From: a virus
DNA length: 35,858 bases
Direction: 5' to 3' (one strand)
Virus record (IMG/VR): IMGVR_UViG_3300006802_000044
Location: 1 to 35,858 of that record
A program made the translations under genes and the position numbers. Shown in pieces: positions 1-7,954 of the stretch. Under the pieces are notes generated by a model, which was not told the origin of the DNA, searched no databases, and saw only the letters and a program-made list of their open reading frames with translations. Positions within the stretch are counted from its first letter, which is position 1, and each line of letters begins with the position of its first letter.

Positions 1-123
1 AAAGCGGTGGAACGCGCTGGCCGCGGCTCGCAAACGTTTGGGCGCGAAGCTCGAGCGGCGGATCAGAAAGATCAATTCGATATGTTGCAGGCGGCGCAAT
101 CGGCCACTACAAACCCGGTTGGC
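1..123. repeat. Left copy of 123-bp terminal direct repeat
   Basis: Bases 1-123 are identical to 35736-35858 by direct reading. The repeat lies inside a single coding frame that continues correctly across the join. It is therefore best explained as the overlap of a closed or circularly permuted genome cut open at an arbitrary point, not a gene duplication. A physical short direct terminal repeat inside a gene is possible but less likely. Confidence 0.95.
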
Positions 124-333
124 GTACTTGGCATGGCACAGCAAAAAATTGCGGGTTACGGAATGCCCGAGGATCAGCGCAACCGCCTGGCGCGCCTCTT
201 GTTATTGCGTGGAGATGCGGCTCAAGCTGAATTGACGAACATGGAAGAATTCATGCGTCGGCGAGCAGCGGGGCAAGCATTGGGTCGCCAGGCTGCAGGG
301 CGTGTTGGGGCTTACGGCGCCGCTCAGGAATAA
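1..333 (+). CDS. 3' part of large ejection-type virion protein (continues from 34101)
   Basis: The frame is open from base 1 and stops with TAA at 331-333. It is the continuation of the gene starting at 34101: the shared 123 bases are read in the same frame in both places. Joined across the circle the protein is about 655 residues. This part is its C-terminal 110 residues, rich in Ala, Gln, Arg and Glu and predicted helical (MAQQKIAGYGMPEDQRNRLA region), with no recognised catalytic motif. The tail fibre gene follows after 12 bases. An ATG-like start inside this fragment is not needed. Confidence 0.85.
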   Translation, partial: KAVERAGRGSQTFGREARAADQKDQFDMLQAAQSATTNPVGVLGMAQQKIAGYGMPEDQRNRLARLLLLRGDAAQAELTNMEEFMRRRAAGQALGRQAAGRVGAYGAAQE

Positions 334-345
334 GAGGATCTCAGC

Positions 346-2235
346 ATGAGCTTTAATGGTAGCGGTACATTTGTCATCAACTCGGCTGGCCAGCCGGTTG
401 TAGCCAATACGATCATTTCGGCGACCGTGTTTAACGCGTTGACGGCGGACCTGGCAACAGGGCTTTCAACGTGTATTACGAAAGATGGCCAAACAACGCC
501 GACTGCCAATATCCCGATGGGCAACAACAAGCTCACGGGGCTTGCGGCTGGTACGTTGGCAACAGATGCCGCAAACCTCAGCCAGGTGCAATCCACCTCG
601 AGCAAGCTGATTTCGGTCAGCGGCGCTGACACGATTACGGGCACTTTGTCGCCTGTTTTGACGGCGTATGAAGCCGGGCAAATGTTTTATTGGGTGGCTG
701 CCGGCACAAATACCGGCGCGGTAACGCTCAACATCAATAGCCTGGGCGCCAAAGCGGTTGCTCGAGATGGCAGCACGGCGCTGATCGCGGGCGATATTCA
801 GTCTGGCGAAATCGTCATGGTGGTGTACGACGGTACGCGCTTCCAGATGATTAACGCGGCCAATTCTTTTGGTAACACCACGATTAACGGCACGTTAACG
901 GTTACCGGCAAGAGCAACTTGGCGGAAGTCTCAACGCCGAGCATTAACGCAACCGTTGCAGCGATTACTACGCTCACGGCAACTAGCGCATCGATCAGCT
1001 CGGCAAACGCAGATTACGCGCGCGTCACAAATTTACACGCAACGGGTGCCTCGGTTGCCTCAATCAATGCCGCGGTGGCGTTGCTTACGACGGCGACGGT
1101 TACTAGCCTCACGGCAACAGGCGCCTCGATTGCCTCAGCTAACATCGGCTCGCTTAACCTTACGGGCGTATCGGTAGCGTCGGCCAACTTTGGCGTAGCA
1201 AACGTCACCGATCTGCGAGCGGCAGGGGCTTCGGTTACCTCGGCCAACCTCGGCAATGCCGTCATCACAACCATGACCGCTACGGGCGCGTCGGTTGCCT
1301 CGGCAAACGTCGGCACAGCTGTTGTGACGGGCTTGACGGCCACAGGCGCATCGGTGGCATCGGCCAACATCGGCACCGCCCTGGTGACGCGTCTAGACGC
1401 CACAGGGGCATCGGTCGCCTCAATCAACGCGGCGGTGGCGTTGGTCACCACCGGCACGGTGACGAACCTCACCTCTACCAACGCCTCTATCGCCTCGGCC
1501 AACCTTGGCACGGCCAACATTACGGCGTTGACGCTGACGGGTGTATCGGTCGCCTCGGCTAATGTTGGGGTGGCGAACATCACAGACCTTCGCGCAGCCG
1601 GCGCATCGGTCACCTCGGCCAATGTCGGCACGGCGGTAGTCACTACGATGACCGTGACCGGGGCATCTATCGCCTCGGCCAACATGGGGCGGCTGGACGT
1701 TGCCAACGCCTCGGCGGCTTCTATCAACGGTGCGGTGGCGCTGTTTACGACCGGCACGGTGACCAATCTCACCAGTACGTCGGCCAGCATTGCCTCGGCA
1801 AATCTCGGCAACGCGCAGATCACCGGCGGCAGCATTGCCTCGGTGAACGCGGGTAATGCCGTTATCACAACGCTGACGGCTACTGGGGCGAGTGTTGCCT
1901 CGGCCAACATTGGCACAGCGGTCATCAGCACGATTGCCTCGGTGTCTATTGGCTCGGCCAATATCGGCACCGCTGTCATCTCTACGTTAACGGCGACGGG
2001 CGCATCAATCGCATCGGCAAATGCCGCAACCTTGCGGTTTGTCGGTGCGTCATCGGGATACGTTGGGTTTATCGCGCAAACATCGGCAGGATCGGCGACG
2101 TATACTTGGCCGAATGCGGACGGTGTTGCGGGATATGTTTTGAGGACAGACGGCGCAGGCAGTTTGTCATGGGTCGCCCAATCTGGCGGCGGCGGTGGCG
2201 GCGGCAGCAACGCCTTCGCATGGTTTATCTCTTGA
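346..2235 (+). CDS. Tail fibre with 20-residue repeats
   Basis: The protein has 629 residues, and the start has a GAGGA ribosome site 9 bases upstream. The N-terminal 200 residues look like a phage fibre base (MGNNKLTGLAAGTLATDAAN, a form frequent in fibres). Residues about 198-563 are a long array of Ala/Ser/Thr/Val-rich repeats of 20 residues (consensus ATGASVASANIGTAVVTTLT). The last 60 residues contain TYTWPNADG and GYVLRTDG, a common fibre end motif, then a run of seven glycines and a hydrophobic tip. It lies between the ejection-type gene and two more adhesin-like genes. It most likely forms a trimeric beta-structured receptor-binding fibre. No S74 chaperone domain is present here. Confidence 0.85.
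   Translation: MSFNGSGTFVINSAGQPVVANTIISATVFNALTADLATGLSTCITKDGQTTPTANIPMGNNKLTGLAAGTLATDAANLSQVQSTSSKLISVSGADTITGTLSPVLTAYEAGQMFYWVAAGTNTGAVTLNINSLGAKAVARDGSTALIAGDIQSGEIVMVVYDGTRFQMINAANSFGNTTINGTLTVTGKSNLAEVSTPSINATVAAITTLTATSASISSANADYARVTNLHATGASVASINAAVALLTTATVTSLTATGASIASANIGSLNLTGVSVASANFGVANVTDLRAAGASVTSANLGNAVITTMTATGASVASANVGTAVVTGLTATGASVASANIGTALVTRLDATGASVASINAAVALVTTGTVTNLTSTNASIASANLGTANITALTLTGVSVASANVGVANITDLRAAGASVTSANVGTAVVTTMTVTGASIASANMGRLDVANASAASINGAVALFTTGTVTNLTSTSASIASANLGNAQITGGSIASVNAGNAVITTLTATGASVASANIGTAVISTIASVSIGSANIGTAVISTLTATGASIASANAATLRFVGASSGYVGFIAQTSAGSATYTWPNADGVAGYVLRTDGAGSLSWVAQSGGGGGGGSNAFAWFIS
937..2036 (+). repeat. 60-bp coding repeat array inside the tail fibre
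   Basis: About 18 imperfect units, mostly 60 bp apart, encode 20-residue repeats around the core GASVASAN. Spacings read from the recurring Ala-Ser-Val/Ile core are mainly 60 bp, with pairs of 75 and 45 bp (25 and 15 residues) that keep the total in register. A higher-order block (SINAAVAL followed by TVTNLT) recurs near 1061, 1421 and 1721. Lengths change by 5 residues, as expected for a four-sided helix with 20 residues per turn. Confidence 0.9.
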
Positions 2236-2246
2236 GGTAAAGAAAC

Positions 2247-3122
2247 ATGGGCATCCTTGTACTTGACGCAACCACAAAATCCATCGTCGTCGCCATGTCC
2301 GGCGCGGCGGCGACTACCAACCCCGATTTTACGTCGGCCTACGGTGACGATACCGGGTCAGCGTTTACCGAGGGTGCCAACGATGGTGCGCTAAACGGCA
2401 CCTCGAGCGTCACCCTGGTCGCAGCTCCGGCCTCGAGCACCAGGCGTGTGGTGAAAAACATCACCATCGAGAACAAAGACACCGCCGCCGTCACGCTGAC
2501 GATTTCCTACAACAACAGCAGCACGCTCCGAACCATTGCCAAAGTCACGCTGGCGGTTGGTGACACTTGGACGACGGACGGCACGTTTGACACTTACGGT
2601 TCGCTCAAGCAGACGCTCGGCACGGTCAACCTTGCTTCTGGCGTGACCGGCACGCTACCTGTTGCGAATGGCGGCACAGGCGTTACGACCAGCACCGGCT
2701 CGGGCAGCGTGGTGCTGTCCACTAGCCCGTCGCTGACAACCCCTGTATTGGGTACGCCGACCTCGGGCAATTTGTCTAACTGCACCGCTGACGGCACCAA
2801 CAACGTCGGTTATCGCAACATCCCGCAATCGGGATCGGACAAAACAACCTCATACTCGCTTGCCACAACCGATGTCGGCAAGTTTGTCGGCGTCGGCACT
2901 AGCGGCAGCATTACCGTGCCAAACAGCACGTTTGCCGCAGGCGATGTAGTGTCCATCTTCAACAATACGTCGGGCAGCATCACGATGACGATGTCCATCA
3001 CGACGGCTTACATCGCTGGCACGAATACCGACAAAGATACCCTCACGCTAGCGACTCGCGGCGTGGCAACGATCCTATTTATCAGCGGCACGGTCTGCGT
3101 CGTTAGCGGCAACGTGAGTTAA
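2247..3122 (+). CDS. Tail fibre/adhesin-like protein
   Basis: The protein has 291 residues. The start has GAGG 10 bases upstream. The N-terminal 120 residues are a small Thr/Ser-rich beta domain (VVKNITIENKDTAAVTLTIS). Residues 130-180 carry GTLPVANGGTGVTT and a Pro/Thr/Ser linker, a signature of many phage tail fibres. The C-terminus (YSLATTDVGKFVGV onward, ending TILFISGTVCVVSGNV) looks like a compact beta domain. It is placed second of three consecutive adhesin-like genes, so it is probably part of the receptor-binding apparatus. Its exact role is not identifiable. Confidence 0.75.
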   Translation: MGILVLDATTKSIVVAMSGAAATTNPDFTSAYGDDTGSAFTEGANDGALNGTSSVTLVAAPASSTRRVVKNITIENKDTAAVTLTISYNNSSTLRTIAKVTLAVGDTWTTDGTFDTYGSLKQTLGTVNLASGVTGTLPVANGGTGVTTSTGSGSVVLSTSPSLTTPVLGTPTSGNLSNCTADGTNNVGYRNIPQSGSDKTTSYSLATTDVGKFVGVGTSGSITVPNSTFAAGDVVSIFNNTSGSITMTMSITTAYIAGTNTDKDTLTLATRGVATILFISGTVCVVSGNVS

Positions 3123-3125
3123 GCC

Positions 3126-4724
3126 ATGTCTGGCATATTTCATATGCTGTTGGGGCAAGTCGTAGGCGGCGGCAACTACACCATCATCGAGCAGTTCCTA
3201 GCCTCAGGAACGTGGACGGCTCCGACCGGCGTTACGTCCGTTGACTACCTTGTTGTTGCGGGTGGTGGTTCTGGCGGCAACTCTTCGGGCGGTGGCGGTG
3301 GTGCGGGAGGTTTCCGTACAGGCACCGCATTAAGCGTCACAGCCGGAACGGATTACACAATAACGGTTGGCGGCGGCGGCGCATCAGTAAACAGTCTAAT
3401 TAGCAACGGAAACAAAGGCAGCGATTCCGTATTTAGCACCATTACCAGCACGGGTGGCGGTTACGGATCGGGAAGCAGCGGGTCTCCCGGTGTTGCAGGT
3501 GGCCCCGGCGGTTCTGGCGGCGGTGGTTCTGGTTCACCGGGCGGGACGGGTGGCCCCGGTAATACGCCTTCCACAAGCCCCTCGCAGGGCAATAGTGGCG
3601 AAGTGGGCGACAACGGATGGGGCGGTGGCGGCGGTGGAGCAGGACAGGCTGGCGGCACTAGCGCACAAAGCAGCGGTGGAAATGGCACCGCATCAACGAT
3701 TAGCGGATCGTCTGTAACTTATGCGGGTGGCGGCGGCGGCAGAAATGTTGGCGCACCAGCCTCGCCGGGCGGGACAGGCGGTGGCGGTCAAGGCGCAGGA
3801 AATGCGCCAGTTAATGCGACTGATGGCACGGCTAACACAGGCGGTGGCGGCGGTGGAAGCCGATCAAGTGTTGCGTCGGGCGCAGGCGGCTCCGGCATTG
3901 TCATCCTTTCCTACGCTATGGCGTCCGGCACTCCGATCACCTTTAAGTCCACAGCAACGTGGACTGCACCGACTGGCGCAACGACGGTGGATTACCTTGT
4001 CGTAGCGGGTGGTGGTGGTGGTGGTTCTGTTATAGGCGGTGGCGGTGGAGCGGGCGGTTTCCGCACCGGCACGGCATTTAGTGTTACGGCAGGCACGGCT
4101 TACGTTGTAACGGTTGGCGGCGGCGGCACGGGCAGTTCAAACAACAGCAATGCAGGATCATCTGGTTCTAACTCTGTTTTTAGCACCATCACATCAGCCG
4201 GTGGTGGTGGTGGTGGAAGTAATAACAACGTCGCTGCCGGTGCTGGCGGCTCTGGCGGCGGCGCGGCAGGAACGGGAAGTTCTGGGGCATGGAATACCGG
4301 CGCAAATGGCAATACCCCGTCAACATCACCGTCGCAAGGCAACAAAGGCGGAGATACTGATACAACGTATCAAATCGCAGCCGGCGGTGGAGGCGGAGCA
4401 AGTGCTGCCGGTCAAAATGGGCCGAATGGTGCTGCAAGCGGTTCATCTGGAAATGGCGGCGCAGGCACGGCTTCAACGCTTTCTGGCAGCAGCGTCACAT
4501 ACGCTGGAGGCGGTGGCGGCGGCGGAAAAACTGCCGGCACAAATGCGCCAATTTCGGCTGGTAGTGGTGGGTCTGGCGGCGGTGGCGCAGGCGGTTCATC
4601 GGGCGCTGGAACTGCAGGAACCGCCAACACAGGCGGTGGTGGTGGCGGAGCAGGATATTCTGGAACGCCAAATACAACGGGCGGTACCGGCGGCTCCGGC
4701 ATTGTTATTTTGAAGGTGAACTGA
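3126..4724 (+). CDS. Duplicated glycine-rich adhesin-like protein
   Basis: The protein has 532 residues, with two long glycine-rich halves. Each begins with the same module (TWTAPTG..VDYLVVAGGG at about residues 29-47 and 279-297) and ends with GGSGIVIL (near 260 and 530). Long GGGG runs are spaced by short Ser/Thr/Asn stretches, compatible with a polyglycine-II sandwich as in the tip adhesins of some T-even-like phages (family knowledge). The internal tandem duplication is evident from the repeated start and end modules. It follows the 2247 gene after 3 bases and overlaps the next gene by ATGA-type coupling. It is probably a receptor-binding tip or fibre. Confidence 0.75.
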   Translation: MSGIFHMLLGQVVGGGNYTIIEQFLASGTWTAPTGVTSVDYLVVAGGGSGGNSSGGGGGAGGFRTGTALSVTAGTDYTITVGGGGASVNSLISNGNKGSDSVFSTITSTGGGYGSGSSGSPGVAGGPGGSGGGGSGSPGGTGGPGNTPSTSPSQGNSGEVGDNGWGGGGGGAGQAGGTSAQSSGGNGTASTISGSSVTYAGGGGGRNVGAPASPGGTGGGGQGAGNAPVNATDGTANTGGGGGGSRSSVASGAGGSGIVILSYAMASGTPITFKSTATWTAPTGATTVDYLVVAGGGGGGSVIGGGGGAGGFRTGTAFSVTAGTAYVVTVGGGGTGSSNNSNAGSSGSNSVFSTITSAGGGGGGSNNNVAAGAGGSGGGAAGTGSSGAWNTGANGNTPSTSPSQGNKGGDTDTTYQIAAGGGGGASAAGQNGPNGAASGSSGNGGAGTASTLSGSSVTYAGGGGGGGKTAGTNAPISAGSGGSGGGGAGGSSGAGTAGTANTGGGGGGAGYSGTPNTTGGTGGSGIVILKVN

Positions 4725-4996
4725 TGAGCGAACCGACTAACCCAAAGGCGTATCAACTGGTTGGCATCAACGTCGCCATGCACTTGCTGCGTCCGGGCGC
4801 AAAGTGGGAATACACGGGCGGTGTTGGGTTTACGCGGTGGGAAGACCCGCGCCCGAAGCCGAGCATTGACGAAGTGTTTGATGTGATCGAGAAGATTAAA
4901 GCGTTTGAAGAAAGCATCAACACCATTTATTTGCCCGAGCAAAAGGCTGAAATGGAAGCGCAACTGGCAAGCGTTGAACAGGCGATGAATTCGTGA
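4724..4996 (+). CDS. Small conserved tail-region protein
   Basis: The protein has 90 residues and starts in a TGATG overlap with the glycine-rich adhesin. The N-terminal half has an aromatic segment (LLRPGAKWEYTG, then GFTRWEDPRPKPS). The C-terminal half is a charged helix (IDEVFDVIEKIKAFEES, then EQKAEMEAQLASVEQAMNS) likely to be a coiled coil. It is not recognised with certainty; short proteins of this shape sit beside fibre genes and may be assembly or attachment factors. The next gene starts with GTG inside its stop codon. Confidence 0.7.
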   Translation: MSEPTNPKAYQLVGINVAMHLLRPGAKWEYTGGVGFTRWEDPRPKPSIDEVFDVIEKIKAFEESINTIYLPEQKAEMEAQLASVEQAMNS

Positions 4997-5595
4997 ACCT
5001 ACACGGCATATTCCCAACGCCCGTTGGCAAGTTCACACTTGGCCGTGATTTCACGACTGAGGAATCTGACTTTATTGCCGCGCAACCGACGCACAAGAAC
5101 ATGGGCAACACGACCAGCAACGACCGCTATGTGTTGCGTCACGACACGCTGGCAAACCTTTTGGCGTTTGCACAAACGTCGGTGGATGAGTACGTCAAAG
5201 CGGTGTATGCGCCCAAAGAAGCCGTGTCGCTCCGCATCACACAGTCGTGGCTGAATTACACCAAGCCGGGTGAGTTTCATCACAAACACGCGCACCCGAA
5301 TTCGTTTATTAGCGGCGTGCTGTATTTCAAAGCCGCACGCGAACGCGACAAGATTTACTTTTACCGCGACGGTTATCAGCAGATCAAACTGACCACGGAC
5401 AACTGGAACCTCTACAACAGCGAGTCGTGGTGGTTTGAGGCGGCAACCGGCGAGATGCTGTTGTTTCCGTCGAGCCTTACGCACATGGTGGAAACCGTGC
5501 AGGGCGATGAACGCATTAGTCTTTCGTTTAACACGTTTCCCGTAGGTTTGGCTGGCAGCGAAGAATCGCTGACCGCATTGCATTTGAGGGACTGA
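4993..5595 (+). CDS. 2OG-Fe(II) oxygenase-like protein
   Basis: The protein has 200 residues from a GTG start that overlaps the previous stop (GTGA). The motif HHKHAHPNSFISGVLYF (residues 96-112) followed by LLFPSSLTHMV (156-166) and GDERISLSFNTF (171-182) matches the putative 2-oxoglutarate/iron oxygenase family seen in many aquatic phages. Candidate iron ligands are in the His cluster 97-101 plus His164, with Arg174 for 2-oxoglutarate. The classical HxD form is not present; the first pair looks like HxH. The substrate is unknown. Its position between adhesin and lysis genes suggests hydroxylation of a virion or host surface component, which is inference only. Confidence 0.8.
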   Translation: MNLHGIFPTPVGKFTLGRDFTTEESDFIAAQPTHKNMGNTTSNDRYVLRHDTLANLLAFAQTSVDEYVKAVYAPKEAVSLRITQSWLNYTKPGEFHHKHAHPNSFISGVLYFKAARERDKIYFYRDGYQQIKLTTDNWNLYNSESWWFEAATGEMLLFPSSLTHMVETVQGDERISLSFNTFPVGLAGSEESLTALHLRD

Positions 5596-5596
5596 C

Positions 5597-5965
5597 ATGG
5601 CGCATTACGCAGAATTAGACAGCAACGGCGTGGTTCTTCGCGTCATCGTTGTCGCCAACAAAGACACCGCAGACGCGAATGGCGTGGAAAAGGAATCCAT
5701 CGGCAAGGCGTTCTGTGAACGTCTGTTCGGCGGAAACTGGGTGCAAACCAGTTATAACGGCAACATCCGTAAGCGGTATGCCGGGATCGGTTACACCTAC
5801 CGCGCAGACCTTGATGCGTTTGTCGCCCCGCAGCCGTATTCGTCGTGGACGTTGGACGCGAACGCCGATTGGCAGGCACCTGTCCCGATGCCGACCGACG
5901 GCAAAATGTATTCCTGGGACGAAGCTGCCCAGGCATGGGTTGAAGTCACGATGGGCGCAGCATGA
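5597..5965 (+). CDS. Conserved phage protein next to tail fibres
   Basis: The protein has 122 residues and starts two bases after the oxygenase stop. The opening MAHYAELDSNGVVLRVIVV, the central GGNWVQTSYNGNIRKRYAGIGYTY and the final WDEAAQAWVE form a pattern often seen in proteins encoded close to adhesins in cyanophages and other aquatic phages. Its function is unknown. Many aromatic residues and no membrane segment suggest a small soluble or virion-associated beta protein. It overlaps the next gene through ATGA. Confidence 0.75.
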   Translation: MAHYAELDSNGVVLRVIVVANKDTADANGVEKESIGKAFCERLFGGNWVQTSYNGNIRKRYAGIGYTYRADLDAFVAPQPYSSWTLDANADWQAPVPMPTDGKMYSWDEAAQAWVEVTMGAA

Positions 5966-6156
5966 CAACCGTGCAAGAGCTCGAGGTAACTGTTACCTCG
6001 CACATAGACGTTTGCGCGGTGCGCTACGAAGCCATTAACGCGCGGCTCAAACGTTTAGAGCGGATTTTAATTACCGGCGGCGGTACGGCCATTGTGTTGT
6101 TGCTGACGGCTCTAGCGGCCACCACCGTCATGCTGTTGGAAGCTCTACAGCGCTGA
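5962..6156 (+). CDS. Single-span membrane protein, lysis cassette
   Basis: The protein has 64 residues. The first 35 are a charged helix (AVRYEAINARLKRLERILI), followed by a hydrophobic span at about 38-58 (GGGTAIVLLLTALAATTVML). The start overlaps the previous stop (ATGA), and the end overlaps the 3-TM holin start (TGATG). Its position suggests an accessory holin, antiholin or spanin-like factor; no lipobox is present and no classical Rz/Rz1 pair was found. Confidence 0.65.
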   Translation: MTTVQELEVTVTSHIDVCAVRYEAINARLKRLERILITGGGTAIVLLLTALAATTVMLLEALQR

Positions 6157-6632
6157 TGCTGCCGATCATTCAAACGCTTTTGCAAAACGGCCTTGGCCTG
6201 GTGGCCAATGCTGTGATGGCAAAAGGCCAGGCGTTTGTTGAGGACAAACTTGGCGTCAAACTGGCGCCTAACATGAGCCCCGAGCAGATCGCTCAACTGA
6301 AAATAAAAGAGATGGAGCACGAGGAGGAGCTGCTGCGCCTGCGCCTCGAGGAAAACAAGCTCGATATTGAAACGATAAAAATTGATTCTGAGGCGGTAAC
6401 CGATCGCTGGAAGGCCGACATGGCCTCGGATTCTTGGTTATCGAAAAACATCCGGCCGATGACGCTTATTGCGATCCTGGCCGGCTATTTCGTGTTCGCG
6501 CTTATGTCAGCATTTGGCCTGGACGCCAATGTTAATTACGTCACGCTGCTCGGGCAGTGGGGGCAAATCGTCATGTTGGCGTACTTTGGCGGCCGCACCG
6601 TTGAGAAGGTCATGGAGATTAAAAACAAATGA
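6156..6632 (+). CDS. 3-TM holin (gene-transfer-agent holin type)
   Basis: The protein has 158 residues. It has an N-terminal amphipathic/hydrophobic segment (residues 1-24), a charged coiled-coil middle (48-90), then the signature SWLSKNIRPMTL leading to two membrane spans (about 102-121 and 127-146). This order fits the three-helix holin family first described in gene-transfer agents (PF11351). Holins permeabilise the inner membrane so that the endolysin reaches the cell wall. The gene is translationally coupled to the small membrane protein before it and to the peptidase after it (ATGA). Confidence 0.82.
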   Translation: MLPIIQTLLQNGLGLVANAVMAKGQAFVEDKLGVKLAPNMSPEQIAQLKIKEMEHEEELLRLRLEENKLDIETIKIDSEAVTDRWKADMASDSWLSKNIRPMTLIAILAGYFVFALMSAFGLDANVNYVTLLGQWGQIVMLAYFGGRTVEKVMEIKNK

Positions 6633-6994
6633 GCCTGGCAACCGAGCAGGCTGCATTCTTGCTGGATATGTGCAAATTGATCCAGAAAGCGACCGAAATG
6701 GGGTTTACGGTTACGGGCGGTGAGCTGTACCGCAGTGCCGAGCAACAACAGATTTACGTTAAAACCGGCCGCTCCAAGACAATGAACAGCCTGCATTTGT
6801 CGCGCCGGGCAGTAGATCTTAATTTCTTTCGCGACAACAAGCTGGTGTACGACAAAAACACCCTGGCGCCGATCGGTGCGTATTGGGAAAGCCTGCATCC
6901 GCTGAATTCCTGGGGCGGGAATGGATTAAAGCTGGTCGATACCCCGCATTTCTCGAGGGGTGACGGCCGAGCGGAGTGGCGCCGGGTAACTTGA
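6629..6994 (+). CDS. M15-type peptidase endolysin
   Basis: The protein has 121 residues, short for a lysin but a full length for a single M15 (VanY/L-Ala-D-Glu peptidase-like) domain. The expected zinc ligands are visible: His56 and Asp63 in SLHLSRRAVDL, and His107 in DTPHF. W95-GGNG lies between them. It would cleave peptide bonds in peptidoglycan crosslinks or stems. It has no signal peptide, so it depends on the holin just upstream, to which it is coupled by ATGA. It ends 6 bases before the convergent early operon. Confidence 0.87.
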   Translation: MSLATEQAAFLLDMCKLIQKATEMGFTVTGGELYRSAEQQQIYVKTGRSKTMNSLHLSRRAVDLNFFRDNKLVYDKNTLAPIGAYWESLHPLNSWGGNGLKLVDTPHFSRGDGRAEWRRVT

Positions 6995-7000
6995 TGCCGG

Positions 7001-7171
7001 TTATCGATTGAGCTCCTCGAGGAGCCGCTCCAGCCATTGCGCCTCGCGCATTAACCCGGCTCGCCGCATGCGGATCAGCACTACATCCGCCGAAAGATCT
7101 GTTTGCTGCCCATAAGCCCAGGGCGCGGCCTGCAGCTCACGCTCAAAAGCCTCATCGTCATCATCCGGCAT
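7001..7171 (-). CDS. Small acidic protein, last gene of early operon
   Basis: The protein has 56 residues. The chosen start is ATG at 7171 because it overlaps the stop of the previous small gene (TAATG); a longer TTG start at 7207 has no ribosome site. It begins MPDDDDEAFERELQ and is mostly helical (RMRRAGLMREAQWLERLLEELN). Function not recognised. It ends 6 bases from the convergent endolysin gene. Its last codons contain the 14-bp palindrome GCTCCTCGAGGAGC. Confidence 0.6.
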   Translation of the reverse strand: MPDDDDEAFERELQAAPWAYGQQTDLSADVVLIRMRRAGLMREAQWLERLLEELNR

Positions 7172-7290
7172 TACAGATAATCCAGGCCGTGACGCCGGCA
7201 GGCCCAATTGGGTGGCTCAGAAACGTACCGCCAATCATCATTACGCCGTTTTAATAACAACCATTCAATCATCAAAATCAACATGTTCAT
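7171..7290 (-). CDS. 39-residue small ORF
   Basis: It starts with ATG at 7290 inside the stop of the upstream gene (ATGA) and ends in TAATG with the next gene, so it fills exactly the gap between two genes. The protein begins with a hydrophobic stretch (MNMLILMIEWLLL) followed by a basic, aromatic tail (KRRNDDWRYVSEPPNWACRRHGL). It could be a tiny membrane-associated protein. The perfect coupling at both ends is the main evidence that it is translated. Confidence 0.55.
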   Translation of the reverse strand: MNMLILMIEWLLLKRRNDDWRYVSEPPNWACRRHGLDYL

Positions 7291-7838
7291 GGCATAGCCT
7301 CCACCGAGTAATTGTCAGAGGGAGATTCCCAACCCTGGGGCAATTCCTGGTCGATCCAACTTGGATCAGACCATAAAAGTTTGTTATTCGGGTAGGCAAT
7401 CCATGGCCCGCTATCCAGGGCGATAATGTGATGATCCTTGCTCTGGTTGCTGATCTCCGCCCAACCGCCATTGCACCAGGCAACGGTAAACAGGTAGACG
7501 CCTGGGCGTTTGATGCCGTCTCGGCCAACGGCCTGGACGCGGTGGTTACGCAAAAACTCTAATTCGGTAACCGTACAGTGGCGGCTAAAGGAATCCCACC
7601 AGCAGGCCAATTGTAAAGCCATTACAGGGCACGGTTTGGTTGCCAGGGCATGGATAGGGATACGCGCCCATTGCGCTCCCTGGGCCGTCATAAGCTGAAA
7701 CATGGGCACCCTGGCCGGTTCCGCTCTAAAAGCAAACACGGTGGCTTCCGTAAACTCACCGTGCCCGCGTTTCTGGTCGCATAGGAATTCATTGCGCACC
7801 AGGCAAGGGGTGTAAGGCGTGTTGACCAGGAACGTCAT
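7287..7838 (-). CDS. Conserved early protein, unknown function
   Basis: The protein has 183 residues, with ATGA overlaps on both sides. It is rich in Trp, Cys and aromatic residues (ALQLACWWDSFSRHC at about 75-90; VYLFTVAWCNGGWAEIS at about 121-137; the C-terminus has LLWSDPSWIDQELPQGWE). The mid-region LEFLRNHRVQAVGRDG could be a small helical element. No catalytic motif could be assigned. It lies downstream of the recombination genes, so it is expressed early. It could be a host-takeover or inhibitor protein. Confidence 0.65.
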   Translation of the reverse strand: MTFLVNTPYTPCLVRNEFLCDQKRGHGEFTEATVFAFRAEPARVPMFQLMTAQGAQWARIPIHALATKPCPVMALQLACWWDSFSRHCTVTELEFLRNHRVQAVGRDGIKRPGVYLFTVAWCNGGWAEISNQSKDHHIIALDSGPWIAYPNNKLLWSDPSWIDQELPQGWESPSDNYSVEAMP

Positions 7839-7954
7839 GGCAAATTGGCCTTGGCTTGCTCGAGCGCCTCGCTGGCGGCGCGCCAGGCATAAAGTGCCTG
7901 CCGGAACGCCTCCCGCAACGTCAGTTCAATCTCGGTCAGTTCCTCGATCGTCAT
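7835..7954 (-). CDS. 39-residue helical small ORF
   Basis: ATG at 7954 overlaps the YbcO-like stop (ATGA). Its TGA overlaps the start of the next gene (ATGA). The peptide MTIEELTEIELTLREAFRQA followed by LYAWRAASEALEQAKANLP is a single amphipathic acidic helix. The tight coupling at both ends, in an operon where nearly every junction is coupled, supports a real gene. Function unknown. Confidence 0.55.
   Translation of the reverse strand: MTIEELTEIELTLREAFRQALYAWRAASEALEQAKANLP

Noticed and set aside
1014-2210. Long antisense ORF (398 codons) on the minus strand inside the tail fibre gene
   Set aside because: It is a by-product of the Ala/Ser/Val-rich 60-bp repeats, whose antisense lacks stops; no ribosome site, low-complexity product.
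4999-5598. Antisense ORF of 199 codons opposite the oxygenase gene
   Set aside because: The plus-strand product has clear family motifs and coupled ends; the antisense product has none.
7012-7025. 14-bp palindrome GCTCCTCGAGGAGC as a bidirectional terminator between endolysin and early operon
   Set aside because: It has no loop and no T-run on either strand, and it lies inside coding sequence; it also contains the generally abundant CTCGAG.
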